DNA from: Thalassia testudinum
Lineage: Eukaryota; Streptophyta; Magnoliopsida; Alismatales; Hydrocharitaceae
Reading direction: 5' to 3'
Assembly: GCA_037157565.1 (NCBI GenBank)
Contig: JAZHRO010000063.1
Span: 10,584,001 to 10,648,000 of the forward strand
Length of the DNA: 64,000 bases
Position numbers and translations under genes: made by a program. Positions 1-10,788 of this stretch are shown piece by piece (positions within the stretch are counted from its first letter, which is position 1; the number at the start of each line of letters is the position of its first letter). The notes under the pieces were generated by a model. It was not told where the DNA came from. It ran no database searches and saw only the letters and a list, made by a program, of their open reading frames with translations.

Positions 1-357
1 TCTCTAATATCATCGACAATATTAATCTTTTCAACACTTACAACTTGTTTGTTTGCTTCCTTTCCACCTTTTCCCTTACCCTTTTTGCCTACCCTAGTGT
101 TTAAAGTAGTGCAACTGAGTTGAACCTGAACACTCTCTTGATTTTCCTTGACCCAACTTTGCTAGCCTTATTAAAGATCTAGTCCCAGTACTATTGTTAA
201 TAGCATGAACATCCTTTATAGTTGCTAATCTTAGGCCTACTCCTAAGTGCAACTGGGGGTGTTGTTTTCACTAGAGCTCTCATTTGTCCTCTACTAGGGC
301 TTGAGATAGCAATCGCAGTAGCACTGGCATCTTTTTTTAGAGTATTTTTATTCTTAT

Positions 358-543
358 TAGGGCTACTGATAGTCTTCTTCATGTTCCTAGTGCCTGAACC
401 TCTACAAGTTCTTTCATTAACCATGCAATCAAATGTATTAGTATTTATATTAGGGCTACTGAGAGTCTTCTTCATGTTCCTAGTGCCTGAACCTCTACAA
501 GTTCTTTCATTAACCATGCAATCAAATGTATTAGTATTTATCA
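358..543. repeat. Two tandem 93-bp units (31 codons each)
   Basis: TAGGGCTACT begins at 358 and again at 451, and the two 93-bp units differ at very few positions. The period is a multiple of three, so the minus-strand frame reads the same 31 residues twice. The second unit ends at 543, exactly where Copia-1 begins. Confidence 0.9.
539..543. repeat. Target-site duplication of Copia-1, left copy (TATCA)
   Basis: TATCA lies directly before the LTR start TGTTATATTG at 544. The same five bases occur at 7470-7474 after the 3' LTR. Five base pairs is the usual size for Ty1/copia. The right LTR end is degenerate (..CTA), so the boundary may be off by a base or two. Confidence 0.6.
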
Positions 544-633
544 TGTTATATTGTTGGGCCCTTTTATTATTTATGTTTTCTTGTAAGACTGCCTTTATAA
601 TTTTTCCCTCACCTCTCTTTATGTAAAGAAGTG

Positions 634-3356
634 GAAGCCCCCTTGTCTACCATTCACAAGGTGGAGCGCAGGATGATGCAATCTATTGTTTAGGAGGAGG
701 ATCACAAAAAAGAAGTGGATTGGAGACAGAAATCGAGGCAACTTTGGCTTCAGGAAGGTGATGCAAATACGAAGTTTTTCCACTTTGCGACCAGCAACAA
801 CAGAAGAAGACATAACATTATCAACTCCTTAGATGTGGGTGGCACTACTTTGAGGTAGAGGGATCAGATTTGTGATGCCTTTAAATTGCATTTTCATGAT
901 TTCACCCGAAGGCAGGTGTGTGGTGATTGGCACTTGGGCTCGTTGGAGTTGGACCAGGTGAAGGAAGAGGCGAAGAGGGATCTCTTAAATGAGTTGGGTG
1001 ATGAAGAAGTCTTGGTAGCACTTAGAAGCTTGAAAGCTGAGGGATCCCTAGGCCCTGTTGGGCTGCAGGTTCTCTTTTTCAAGGAAATGTGGGACGTGGT
1101 TGGGTCAGATTTGGTGGCTCTGGCGAGGGAGTTTATGACGGCAATAGGGGTTTTGAGAGATTAAATAAATTTTATTTGTTTCTTTTGCTGAAGAAAATTG
1201 GAACAGTGTTGGTTGATTTTAGACTCATTGCTTTATCGAATACGGTTTATTTGCTAGTGGCTAAGGTGTTAGCAAATAGATTGCGCCTGGTGATGCCTGA
1301 TATTATATCCCTTGTGCAGTCGGCTTTCATTAAGGGGCGATCCCTATAGGATTCTTTCATTTTGGTTGAGGAGATGGTGGCAGCTTGGAAGAAAAGGGGT
1401 TCCCGGGCTTTCCTGTGGAAGGTTGACTTCTCCAAGGCGTATGATTCGATTTCTTAGAGATACTTGTGGGTTGTTCTTAAGAGGAGGGGATTTTCGGACA
1501 AGTGGGTACAACTAATACAACGCTGCATCGCTACGTCATCCTTTTCCGTACTGATGAATGGTAGATCGAGTGGGGCATGAATACAACCCCAAAGGGGGTG
1601 CGGCAGGGTTCTCCTTTAGCACCGCTCCTTTTTGACATTGCAGTTAATACTTTAGCAACTTTGGCTTTCAGTGCATGTAGTGGTAACTTGTTCCAAGGTT
1701 TCACCTGCCAAGGCGATGGATCTCTACTTGTGCCACTTATACAATATGCAGATGACACAACATTCTTCATTTAGGGAGGTATTTTTGTGGTTGAACACAT
1801 TTCCTCGGTGGTGAGAATTTTTGCTTCAATTTTTGGTCTTAAAATCAATAGAGTGAAATCTATTTTGGTTCTTTTTTCCTACAACCGCACGGAAGTTGGA
1901 AGCTATTGGGCATGCATTGGAGACATTGGTAGGCCATTTACCAATCAGATATCTTGGGCTTCCCCTCAAAAGGGAAAAAGCTCTCTTCATTGGATTGGGG
2001 TTGTGTGGTGGAGAAGATCTAGAAGAGGCTATCTATGTGGAGTGGCAAACTATTGTCAAGGGGAGGAAGGCTGGTGTTGTTAAAGTTTGTTTTGTCCTCC
2101 ATCCTGATCTTCTTCCTATCCATGTTTAAATCGCCAAAGAAAATCATGACCCAATTAGAAATGATAAGGAAGAGGTTCTTTCGGAAGGGCGTAGAACATG
2201 AAGGCAGATTTGCGTAGTTGGTCCCATGGAAGGAAGTATGCACTCCAAAAAAAGATGGGGGATTGGGCGTGCATTGGATGCTTTCAATGAGGCTCTTTTG
2301 ATGAAGTAGGTGGCTAGAATAACCTCTGGTGAATTCTGTTTCAAAAAAAAAGAATAACCTCTGGTGAAACATCCTTGGTCTCCACCATTCTCAGAGACTC
2401 TTATGACCTGAACATGAACCTTGGCGACATTGTGAGCGTAAGACGTGGTATGTTGGCCTTTTGGCATTCGGTTTGACAGGCGTTGGAGAAGAATTGTGAT
2501 GATTTTGAACCACTTGTAGGGGATGGAAAATCATTTAAATTCTGTTTTGATAGATGGTGTGATGTGGGGCTGTTCTCACCATTGTTTCCATGAGTTTTTC
2601 ATCTGGCAGGAAACTCAAATGCAACAGTTGAGGATATGTGGGATGCACAATGAGAGACTTGGAACTTCCATCTTCCAGCTGGCCTGTCAGATCAGTCCTT
2701 TGCTGAATTTCAGCAATTAACAAATCACATTTCTGGCCTACACTTGGAGGGACAGGTGGACTGCATCCTATGGAAAGAGGGAAGATTCACTGTTAAAAAG
2801 CCTACGAAAAGAGAATCCCAGCTGCTGAAATTTCAGATTTGATACAATCAGGTTGCCGCATGATTTGGAAATGTCACTTCCATTAAAGATAAAATCATTC
2901 CTTTGGCTGTTGCTAAGGGGGAGATTGATTACTAAGATAGTGTTGAAGAGGTGGTATGATGAGATTGATTCGACCTGCCCCTTGTGTGGTCGGATGGAGG
3001 AGGATGTGGAATATTTATTCTTTAAATGCGACTTCTCTAGAGATGTTTGGGATCGTCTGCAACTTTGCACCTCCAATTGTGATGGTCAGTAGCTCTTCTG
3101 GAGCTCAATTCGTGATCACTACAGCCTTGATGTCACGGGATGGATCACGGTGGCAATGGCTTTATGGTCCATTTGGTTACAAAGGAACGATGCCATTTTC
3201 AGATTTGAGCGGTGTTGGGTGGATAACGTTGCGAGGGAGACATTTTCTTTATCTAATTTTTGGCAACAAAACTTGTAAGTTCGTTCCTTTTTTAATGATT
3301 AATGCAAATTCTGGATGATTACCGATCTTTGGTAATCTTCTTTCTCAAAAAACAAA
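634..3356 (+). mobile_element. LINE (L1-like plant clade), 5'-truncated, inside Copia-1's 5' LTR
   Basis: A non-LTR retrotransposon remnant that ends in an impure A tract (3344-3362). The near-repeats AAAGAAGTG (625-633) and AAAAAAGTG (3357-3365) flank it and fit a target-site duplication with one mismatch. It begins just upstream of the RT, so ORF1 and the endonuclease are missing, as expected from 5' truncation during target-primed reverse transcription. The coding strand is the same as that of the host LTR. Confidence 0.85.
700..3110 (+). pseudogene. LINE reverse transcriptase with C-terminal zf-RVT region, broken
   Basis: Recognisable blocks in order: the pre-RT block EGDANTKFFH (around 757-790); the GP.G...FFKEMWD block (1049-1100); the fingers region with VLANRLR and SAFIKGRSL (1264-1349); VDFSKAYDS (1422-1450); GVRQGSPLAP (1597-1627); the catalytic YADDT (1744-1758); and a zinc-finger-like C-terminal region with IKSFLW, CPLCGRMEED and LFFKC (2888-3045). 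All three frames are needed to follow the blocks and many stops intervene, so it is inactive. The order and motifs are those of plant L1-like LINEs, in which the zf-RVT domain follows the RT. No RNase H was recognised. Confidence 0.85.
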
Positions 3357-3409
3357 AAAAAAGTGTAGGGCAGGCTTAGTGATTTTAACGAGATTTATTT
3401 TCTTTAACT

Positions 3410-3423
3410 TGGTACCAGAGTCA
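3410..3423 (+). other. Copia-1 primer binding site (initiator Met tRNA)
   Basis: TGGTACCAGAGTCA follows the 5' LTR by about one base. The usual plant copia site is TGGTATCAGAGC, complementary to the 3' end of initiator Met tRNA. It differs here at a few bases, in line with decay. Confidence 0.8.
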
Positions 3424-3980
3424 AGTTGAGAACACTACCAAGAAAACACTAAACCTACCACTAAGCCCCACCTTCTTCACCGCTGCTGCCGGCACAGCCG
3501 GTCAGCAACAGTAGGGCCACCAGCCATCGCCGGTCTCTCTCTTTCTTGCGCTCTCTCTTGCTACTGGTCTCTATCCGGTGGCAGGGGGAGGGTGGTCTCA
3601 CTCGATTCCATCTGCTATAGGCCCTAAGGAGGTCCTTGGTTTGTGTTTGATAGAGTTCTAAAGTCAAGGACCTTCCGAAAGTTGTATTGATGCATCACCA
3701 GTGCTATGGTATGATATATTCAGATCTTTGGACTGCTTTTGTGGTGTGTATTCCCTTGTTTTGATGATCTCTTGGGGTGTGTATTCCCCTTTGGAGTGTT
3801 GACGGAGTTTTGAACCGCGTGTGTGCAGATTACGGGATGTGTATTCTCCTCTGTGATATCGAAATTAGTATTATACGTGTTGTTGAAGAAGTTTTTTGGG
3901 TGTATATTCCCCTGTGTAGCATCAAAATCAGATCTGCAGGTATTTAAGATAGAAAAAGCAGATCTAGGTAGTGTGGTTTT
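3424..3980 (+). other. Copia-1 leader without gag, with four GTGTATTCCC-type repeats
   Basis: Between the primer site and the protease there is about 0.55 kb with no gag-like frame. The word GTGTATTCCC, or a close variant, recurs near 3746, 3779, 3839 and 3900, with the last three spaced close to 60 bp. A CT-rich stretch lies at 3530-3560. Either gag was deleted or this stretch replaces it. Confidence 0.6.
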
Positions 3981-4394
3981 GTGGACATGGCAGCTTCTCC
4001 TGAGTCAGAGATTGTGCTGGGAACTGCCATGGGTGACTCTTCTCCAACCCTTGGTGTGACGTGGTTGATTAACTCGGGTGCTTCCAATTATTTATTCGAC
4101 AATCTGCAGTATTTTGGACAAATTCAATTCGTTTCACAAGGTTGCACTGTGCAGGTGGCTGATGGGCAACACGCTCGTATTGATGGTCAGGGGACAGTTA
4201 CAGTTACCCCATCTATACAGCTCAACCATGTCTTATATGTTCCGGACTTGTCCATGAATTTCCTTTCTGTTAGTGAAATTAAGCAAAAGAACTGTCGTGT
4301 CATCTTTGATGAGCTTGGATGTATTTTCCAAAATCGAATGAGAGGGAAGATTATTGGTAGTGGATATGAAGGAGGTGTTTATCGACTTGTTTAG
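3981..4394 (+). pseudogene. Copia-1 protease region
   Basis: A 137-codon open frame. Its motif INSGASNYL is the copia aspartic protease site (normally DSGAS/T) with Asp replaced by Asn. HVLYVPDLSMNFLSVSEI follows, typical of the region after the copia protease, and then a CRVIFDELGC segment leading to the gag_pre-integrase domain. Loss of the catalytic Asp and the stop at 4392 make it non-functional. The corresponding protein in Copia-2 (17585-17091, minus) is clearly related. Confidence 0.8.
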
Positions 4395-5850
4395 GGTCCC
4401 ATGGCCGCAGCTTGTCAGATTAGCTCTACTTCAGAAAGTGCTTTACAGTGGCATAGATGGTTGGGTCTTCCATCTTTGGATAAACTACGATGACTTATTC
4501 TACATTTGTCTCCAACCACACGGCTTTCTTGTGATGCATGTCAACTTCGGAAGCATCATAGATCTTTCTTTCCAATTGCTACTGGACCACGCACGTCTTC
4601 ATGTTTTTCGTTGATGCGTCTTGATGTCTGGGGTCCCAGTAAGGTTCTTGCTAGACAAGGACATTGCTATTCTTTGATTGTGGTTGATGATTTCTCTTAA
4701 TTGTCTTGGTTATTCCTCATGAAGAATAAGTTTGAAGTGAGTCCTCTTATTGAGCAGTTTGTGTTAATGATAAACAATTAGTTTGGTGTCTGCATCAAGA
4801 CAGTCAGATCAGATAATGCATTGGAGTTTTGTACCCGTCGATTGGTAGATTTCTATGGTTTGTATGGTATCATTCATTAGATTTTCTATCCTCACACCTC
4901 TCGGCAGAATGGGTTGCAAAGAGGAAGCACAGACATATTCTTGATATGGGCAGAACTCTTATTCAGAATAGTGTGTCACATACTTATTGAAGCGATGCAG
5001 TTCTCATAGCCTGCTATCTCATTTATAGACTGGCCTCCACAGCTATTCATGAGTAGGTACCATGGCTGGTGTTATATCCCGATGCAGATTTGTTTAGTGT
5101 TTCACCTAAGATATTTGGGTGAGTGGCTTTTGTTCATCTCCTTGGACCCGGTCGAGATAAATTAGCACATTGAGTAGTCAAGAGTGTGTTTCTTGGCTAC
5201 TCTCATACTCAGAAGGGGTATCGATGCTTTGATCCTATGCACCAGAAGCATTATATTAGTGCTGATGTCACATTTCATGAAGTAGTTCCTTATTTTTCTG
5301 TTGTTGCCAGATAGTTGCAGAGTGTGCCAGAGTAAGCTGCTATGCTAGTTGCTCATGTACCATTTGGTCTGTCCTCAGATAGTAGTAATTCTCCTCCTAT
5401 AGGGTCCTCTATCAGCACATTTAGGCCTGTACTATTAGGTGAGAGCACATTCAAGGGTCACATTTATTAGTTGCTAGTTTCTTATAGGGTAAAGCCACCC
5501 TCTTCTATTCCACAGTCTCCTCCGATTAGTGTTGAGAACCTGAAGCCTACTTCTCAGGATATTCCTACAGGTGTAGAGTCTCGCACAGAGGATGTTCCTT
5601 CAGATATCATATCCAATACAGTGGATGCCCCCTTGGGTACAATGTCAGCAGAGGTGGAGGATGATGTTCCTATTGCTATTCGGAATGCCCCCCCATTCAT
5701 GTGCACATTACAAAGTGGCAGGGAGTGTTGTCTCCACTGCCCAGGTCGGTACGTCTTTGCACGCCTTTATTGCTGTTGTGTCTGCTACGGCAATTCCAGC
5801 CACCTTCCAATAGGCTCTACTCAATCCAAAATAGCATGCTGCTGTGGAGG
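4395..5850 (+). pseudogene. Copia-1 gag_pre-integrase and integrase, fragmented
   Basis: Fragments in several frames. SCDACQLRKHHR (around 4525-4565) is the CxxC...H block of the pre-integrase zinc region. LDVWGPSKV (4620-4650) contains the first integrase Asp. A VRSDNALEF block (4805-4830) contains the second. The later GYRCFDP-like block (5215-5235) is the typical copia integrase C-terminal motif. A Pro/Ser-rich spacer (5471-5700) leads to the RT. Stops occur throughout. Confidence 0.75.
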
Positions 5851-7190
5851 ATGAGATGTCTACCCTTTGTGATAGGGGTACCTGGGAATTGGCACTACTT
5901 CTTTCTGAAGCACATCTTGTTGGAGCTTGTTGGGTCTTTACCTTGAAATACAACCCTGATGGGTTTATTTCATGGTACAAGACTAGGCTTGTTGTAAAGG
6001 GGTTTACCTAAACTTATGGCGTAGACTTCTTTGACACTTTCTCTTCGGTGGCTCGTCTCTCCACAGTCAAAATCTTAGTCTCTGTTGCAGCACATCATCG
6101 TTGGCCCCTTCATCAGCTTGATGCCAAGAACGCTTTTTTATATGGTGACTTCTAAGAAGAAGTTTACATGCAGCAACCCCTAGGTTTCGAGGTTCAGGGG
6201 GAGTGTGTATGTAGGTTGAGAAAGGCTATTCATGGACTAAAGCAGAGTCCCTGTGCCTGGTTCCAACGATTATCAGAGGCTTTAGCTACCATTAGGATGC
6301 ATAGGTTATCTTTTGGTCATTCTCTTACTGTAAGGAAGACATGTCATGGTGTGGTGGCGCTACTTGTGTATGTGGATGATCTGATTGTCACAGGAGATGA
6401 CAAGTTGAGTGTTTCTAAGGTGGAGTTTCTAGGTCAACAGCTTGTTATGAGGGACTTGGGAAGGCTTCGCTATTTCTTGGGGATTGAGGTTGCTCATAAC
6501 AAAGAGGGCATTGTGATGTCTCAGAGGAAATATGCTCTTGATATACTCCAGGAGGTAGGGATGCTAGGATCTAAGGGAGCAAATATCTCTATGGATTCAA
6601 AGGTACATCTTTATGATAGTGTAGCGAAAATTGTTGATAGCAGGGCCTATAGACAGTTGGTAGGCAAACTTTTATACCTGACTATTACACGGCTATACAT
6701 TACTTTAGCAGCTAGGAAGTTAAGCTAGTTTTTAGACAAGCCCACAAATGCACATTGGCAGGCGGTGATGTAGGTACTTAGGTAGCTTAAGAAAGCTCCT
6801 AGACGTGGTCTTCTGTTTCAGAGAGGAGCCCTTATGATAATTTTGGGTTATTCTGATGCTGACTATGCTGATGATTTTAGTGATAGGAAGTCTACCACGG
6901 GTTTCTGTATATTTGTAGTAGCCAGTAGGCAATCTTGTTTCTTGGCGGAGTAGGAAGCAAAGTGTGTCTCTTGTTCCAGTGTAGAGTTTGAATATAGAGC
7001 TATGGTACAAATGGCAGCAGAGGTGATTTGGGTTAGATCCTTGTTGCGGGATCTTCATGTGCAATTTGAGGAGCATATGGAGATGCATTATGATAATAGG
7101 ATTGCCACGTACATTGTTAATAACCACATGTTCCATAAAAGGACTAAGCACGTGGAAGTGGATTGTCACTACACGAGAAGTCTCATCTAG
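5851..7190 (+). pseudogene. Copia-1 reverse transcriptase and RNase H
   Basis: The longest open part (6168-6728, 186 codons) covers the RT palm. Visible motifs are QQPLGFE, CRLRKAIHGLKQSP, YVDDLIVTGDD with the catalytic Asp pair, LRYFLGIEVA, and AYRQLVGKLLYL. RNase H follows in broken frames (6730-7190), with GYSDADYADD (6844-6875), a KSTTGF.IF block (6889-6915) and KHVEVDCHY near the end. Stops at 6726 and beyond disable it. Confidence 0.85.
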
Positions 7191-7331
7191 TAAGGTTTAC
7201 TTCGTACTGCTTGCCTAGCCTCCTTAAATCAGACTACAAACATTTCACTAAGACACTATCATGCCCAATGTTTGAAAACTGTAGGAACAAGTTGAGCGTG
7301 GTTGACATATATGCTCTAGCTAGAGGGAGAG

Positions 7332-7469
7332 TGTTATGTTATATTGTTGGGCTCTTTTATTATTAATGTTTTCTTGTAAAACTACCTTTATAATTTTTCC
7401 CTCACCTCTCTATATAAAGAGGTGTAGGGTAGGCTTAGTGATTTTAACGAGATTCATTTTCTTTAACTA
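7332..7469 (+). repeat. Copia-1 3' LTR
   Basis: It follows the purine tract AGAGGGAGAG (7322-7331) and starts TGTTATGTTATATTG. It carries CACCTCTCTATATAAAGAGGTG, an inverted repeat that holds a TATA box in its loop (7406-7427 region), and ends TTTTCTTTAACTA. It matches the split 5' LTR over its full length apart from five extra bases at the start. Confidence 0.85.
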
Positions 7470-7474
7470 TATCA

Positions 7475-7629
7475 TTTTCCAATGTTGGTTGAGTAACATT
7501 GACATGTTTTAGAGTTGCTTAAGGGGCTGTGTATTCAAGTTAGATCGACAACCTTCAGGATTAGGGTTGAAATTACTTGCAAATGGTTGGCTTTAATTAA
7601 CACATGAATTTTAAGTGGCAAAGATGCAG
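7475..7629 (-). pseudogene. PB1-like / MULE-type gene remnant, middle piece
   Basis: This 155-bp stretch of host sequence is trapped between Copia-1 and the RTE LINE. On the minus strand it reads as a coding-like stretch (..LPLKIHVL, ..VISTLILKVVDLT) that continues the frame ending ILGKDLP in the piece at 10789-10949. A stop and a frame change occur before the Copia-1 boundary. The assignment depends on removing the two insertions, so it is an inference. Confidence 0.4.
7620..7629. repeat. Target-site duplication of RTE LINE, left copy
   Basis: AAAGATGCAG at 7620-7629 is repeated exactly at 10789-10798, directly after the (TTG)n tail of the LINE. Confidence 0.7.
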
Positions 7630-7983
7630 CATGTAACTCCATTTGTGTTGAGGTTTTCTCACTTTTTCATTGTCGATCCCAAGTCGAAGGGTTGCATTAG
7701 GTAGCTGATAGCCTGCGTAAAATTTATCAAATCTTTAAACATGGATTCAATCAAATACTCAGATTTTGTTGGAGTGTTTCCTACTTATGACACACTACAT
7801 CGGTGCCTAGGTGTAGTGAAAAATGCGTAAAGGTTCTTGCATGAGGAACACATGTGAGTAAAGAAGCGATTTCTACTACATCGTTGCCGGATGTAATCTA
7901 AAATGAGTAAGGGTTCTCGCATGAGGAATGCATGCGAGTAAAGAAGGTATTCCGCTACTTTGCCATCGAAGTGTCATAAAAGA

Positions 7984-8676
7984 AGTTTAGATTTGGTAGT
8001 TGGAATATTGGTACTTTGATTGGCAAGCTCATAGAGATTGTGGCTACAATGATAAAGAGAAAGATTCAAATTTTGCCTTCAAGAAACTAAGTGGCTAGGA
8101 GAAAAAATAAAGAAAACTAAGAGAGCATGTTTTAAATTGTGGTACTTAGGAAGGGACAAAGGTAGAAATGGAGTGGTATTATTTTTCATAAGGATTTGAA
8201 GGAGAGCGTGGTTGAGGTTAAGAGGATGGGCGATTGAATTATTTTCATAAAATTAAAAGAGATCTTGAATGTCATTTCGATTTATGTATCTTAAGTTGGT
8301 ATGGAGCAAAGAATAAAGAAAGAATTTGAGGGGGAACTTGATATGGTAATTTAGGAAATCCCATAGAGAGATGCTTTTCTTAGGTGGAGATTTAAATGGA
8401 CATGTGGGAAAAGATACTTTAGAGTATGTAGGAGTGCATGGAAATTATGACTTTGGTGATGGAAATGAAGGGAAGAGTTCCATTGATTTTGTAATGGTTT
8501 ATAATCTTTTTATAGCAAATACCTTCTTCAGAAAACAAAAGCATTTGATCACTTACAAAAGTGATCTAACAAGAACACAGATTGATTACTTTGCTTTGAG
8601 AAGAAGAAATTGTTTATGCTGTAAAGATTGCAAGATTATTCCAGGGGAGAGTTTAACTACTCAACATCGTTTTTGA
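7984..8676 (+). pseudogene. RTE LINE endonuclease (exo-endo-phos family), broken
   Basis: The start reads as RFGSWNIGTLIGK in frame near 7988, the N-terminal block of RTE endonucleases (usually SWNVGTLTGK). The best open part (8371-8676) has GGDLNGHVGKD, then DFVMVYNLFIANTFF, TYKSDLTRTQIDYF (the catalytic Asp region, usually SQIDFIL) and PGESLTTQH (ending at the terminal His region). Stops at several points between 8100 and 8370 disable it. Confidence 0.82.
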
Positions 8677-8683
8677 GAGTTGG

Positions 8684-10772
8684 ATGTGCATAAAGAGGAG
8701 AAAATTGGTGTTTACGAATATGAGAATTAAATGGTGGAATCGTAAGAAAGAGCAAGAGAGATTCAAAGAGAAGATACAACAAGGGACTTGGGATTTTGAT
8801 GGAAGTGCTGATGACTTATGGGTAAATATGGTAAATTGTATTAGGAAAGTGGCAAAGGAGGTGTTAAGGCATGTCTAAAGGAGGAGTTTCAGAACAAAAG
8901 GAGGCCTGGTGATGGAGTAAGGGAGTGCAGGAGAAGCTTACAGTTAAAAGAGTTTGCTTAAAAGCCTTATATCAAGATAAGACCAATGGAAATATTGGAA
9001 AACTACAAAAGAATAAAGAAAGAAGCAAAGAAAGTACTTAGTAAAGCAAAAGTAAAAGTTTATGAGCAATTTTATAAGAAACTTGATTTTAAAGCAGGTA
9101 AAATGATATCTTTAAGCTAGGTAAAGTAAGAGAGTGAAAAACAAAGGACCTTACGCATGTAAGGTGCATTAAGGACGAAGGAGGATGGCTACTTATCACT
9201 ATTGAGGATATAAAGACAAGATAGAAAAGTTATTTTTTATAAACTTTTTAATGGAAATCAAAAGAATGATACAATTTTAGGGAAATTAGCCAATTCAGAA
9301 GATTATGTGAATCGGGCAAGCTATCGAAGGATGCAAAAGTAGTGGATGCTTTAAAGATGATGAAAATTGGGAGGGTTGTTGGGCTTAATGATATTTCTAT
9401 AGTTGTTTGGAGAGTGATGGGATTATAACTTAGCTCACAAAATTATTTAATACTATTTGAAGAGGTAACAAGATGCTAGAAGAATGGAGAAAAAGTTTTG
9501 TGATACTTTTATATAAGAACAAATGAGTTATACAAAATTGTTCCAACTATAAAGGTATTAAATTGATGAGTCATACGATGAAGCTTTGGGAGAGGATAAT
9601 TGAAAGAAGGCTATGGTAAATCTTTGTAGTAATTGAAAATTAGTTTGGATTTATGTCAGGTTGGTTTATTATTGAGGCAATAGACCTTTAAGATGTATGA
9701 TGGAGATTGATACATGCAACAAGAAGGATTTACATATGATCTTTATTGATTTGGAGAAGGCCTATGACTTTGTCCTAAGAGATATCTTATGGTTAATTTT
9801 GGAGACAGTTACTAGTTTTATTTTTCAGCCTCACGAAGGATATGTACTATGGAGTTGTGACTTGTGTAAGGACTAAGGATGGATTGACGGACTATTTTGA
9901 TATTACCATTAGTTTGCATCAAGGATCAACTTTAAGTCCTTACCTCTTTACCTTGGTTATGGATGAGTTGACGAAGCATATCCAAGTTGAGGTGCCATGA
10001 TGTATGTTTTTTTGCAGATAACATTGTGTTGGTTTATGAGACAAGAGATGGAATAAATAGAAAACTTAAGCTTTGGAGAGAAACTCTAGAAGCTAAAAGC
10101 TTAAACCTAAGAGGGACAAAGACTGGGTGTATGAATGCAAGTGTAGTAGTAGAAAGAACAATGAAGATGGATGTAAAAATTGGAGGAAAGTGCATTTCAA
10201 TGAGAAGTGTTTTTACGTACTTGGGATTCATTTTTCAACAAGATGATGGAATTGGAGATGTTACACATAAAATTAATACAGGTTGGATGAAATGAAGAGT
10301 ATTTGGTGTTCTTTGTGATAAAAGGATTACTTTAAAAGTTAAAGGAAAATATTGAGTAGTTGTAAGACCTGCTATGTTGTATGATTTTGAACGTTAGGCC
10401 GGCATACGTAAAAGATGTCTATGGCAAAAATGATGTTATGATGGATGTATGATTATACAAGGATCTTATTTTTTTTTAAATGAGATTATTCGAGAAAAGA
10501 TTTGGGTGACACCAATACTGGATAAAATGAGAGACACATTTAAGGTGATTTAGACATTTGCAAAGAAGGCCACTAAATACTCTAGTTAGATGTGAGGAGT
10601 TGAGGGTTGAACTTGCTAAGAGGGGGCGAGAAAAATTAAAGAAGTGTTGCAAGGAAACTATTAAGTATGATTTTAATTACTTCAATTTAAGTTCAGAAAT
10701 TGCTCAAAATAGATCTAAGTGGAGGCAAAGAATCCATACAATTGACCCTACTTAGCATGGGAGAAGGCTTGG
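8684..10772 (+). pseudogene. RTE LINE reverse transcriptase and C-terminal region, broken
   Basis: RT blocks in order: KIGRVVGLNDISI (9362-9400, usually KAVGPDDIPIEVW); an LIDLEKAYD-like block (9744-9770); QGSTLSPYLF (9919-9948); and FADNIVLV (10010-10035), where the second catalytic Asp of FADD is now Asn. A thumb region with LNLRGTKTGCM and FTYLGFIFQ follows. The C-terminal block (10560-10755) has QRRPLNTLVRCE and NRSKWRQRIHTIDPT, characteristic of plant RTE elements. The frame is interrupted repeatedly. Confidence 0.83.
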
Positions 10773-10788
10773 TTGTTGTTGTTGTTGT
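10770..10788 (+). repeat. (GTT)n tail of the RTE LINE
   Basis: Six GTT units follow the end of the coding remnant. RTE-clade LINEs in plants end in short trinucleotide repeats instead of poly(A). The 10-bp duplicated target begins immediately after. Confidence 0.8.

Larger units (their letters stand above)
1..543 (-). pseudogene. PB1-like / MULE-type gene remnant, distal piece with 31-residue repeat
   Basis: This is the downstream end of a minus-strand coding remnant whose upstream pieces lie at 7629-7475 and 11296-10789. The frame open from 544 to 197 starts with two near-identical 31-residue units (NTNTFDCMV...RTCRGSG...SSPN). A Lys/Ser/Ala-rich stretch follows, and then stops. Below 197 the minus strand stays Lys-rich in broken frames. 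A basic, low-complexity linker between an N-terminal PB1-like domain and a transposase core is usual in plant Mutator-like proteins, but no transposase core is seen here. Joining the pieces across the two inserted retrotransposons is my inference, based on matching orientation and target-site duplications. It could instead be another plant-specific protein with a PB1-like domain. Confidence 0.45.
544..3409 (+). repeat. Copia-1 5' LTR, split by a LINE
   Basis: Bases 544-633 match the first part of the 3' LTR (7337-7424 region). Bases 3357-3409 match the rest, ending ..TTTTCTTTAAC just before the primer site. The LINE lies between them. Relative to the 3' LTR, the first five bases (TGTTA) are missing. 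Both copies carry the inverted repeat CACCTCT...AAGAGGTG around a TATA-like core. In this copy the right arm is interrupted by the LINE. Confidence 0.85.
544..7469 (+). mobile_element. Copia-1: Ty1/copia retrotransposon, gag-less and decayed
   Basis: This is a plus-strand element with short LTRs (about 138 bp), an initiator-Met-tRNA-type primer site (TGGTACCAGAG at 3410), a protease with an altered DSGA motif, integrase, RT (YVDDL at 6368-6382) and RNase H, in copia order. No gag (UBN2-type) coding is recognisable between the primer site and the protease. Every domain is broken by stops or frameshifts. The 5' LTR is split by a LINE at 634-3356. The element sits inside a minus-strand PB1-like gene remnant and carries a candidate TATCA duplication. 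Confidence 0.88.
7630..10788 (+). mobile_element. RTE-clade LINE, near full length but decayed
   Basis: A non-LTR element of the RTE clade. The 5' UTR (7640-7980) contains the block GGTAGCTGATAGCCTGCGTA, typical of plant RTE leaders as I remember them, and two diverged copies of a GCATGAGGAA..CATG.GAGTAAAGAAG module (7838-7866 and 7919-7947). An AP-type endonuclease, an RT and a C-terminal block follow. The 3' end is a short GTTGTTGTT microsatellite instead of poly(A), as usual for plant RTE. A 10-bp duplication (AAAGATGCAG) flanks it. It sits in the PB1-like gene remnant. Confidence 0.85.

Noticed and set aside
222..626. A 134-codon plus-strand hydrophobic frame
   Set aside because: It is the antisense shadow of the minus-strand frame with the 31-residue repeat and runs into the Copia-1 LTR.
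7838..7947. The two GCATGAGGAA..GAGTAAAGAAG modules as a CRISPR-like array
   Set aside because: There are only two diverged copies, within the 5' UTR of an RTE LINE in a plant genome.
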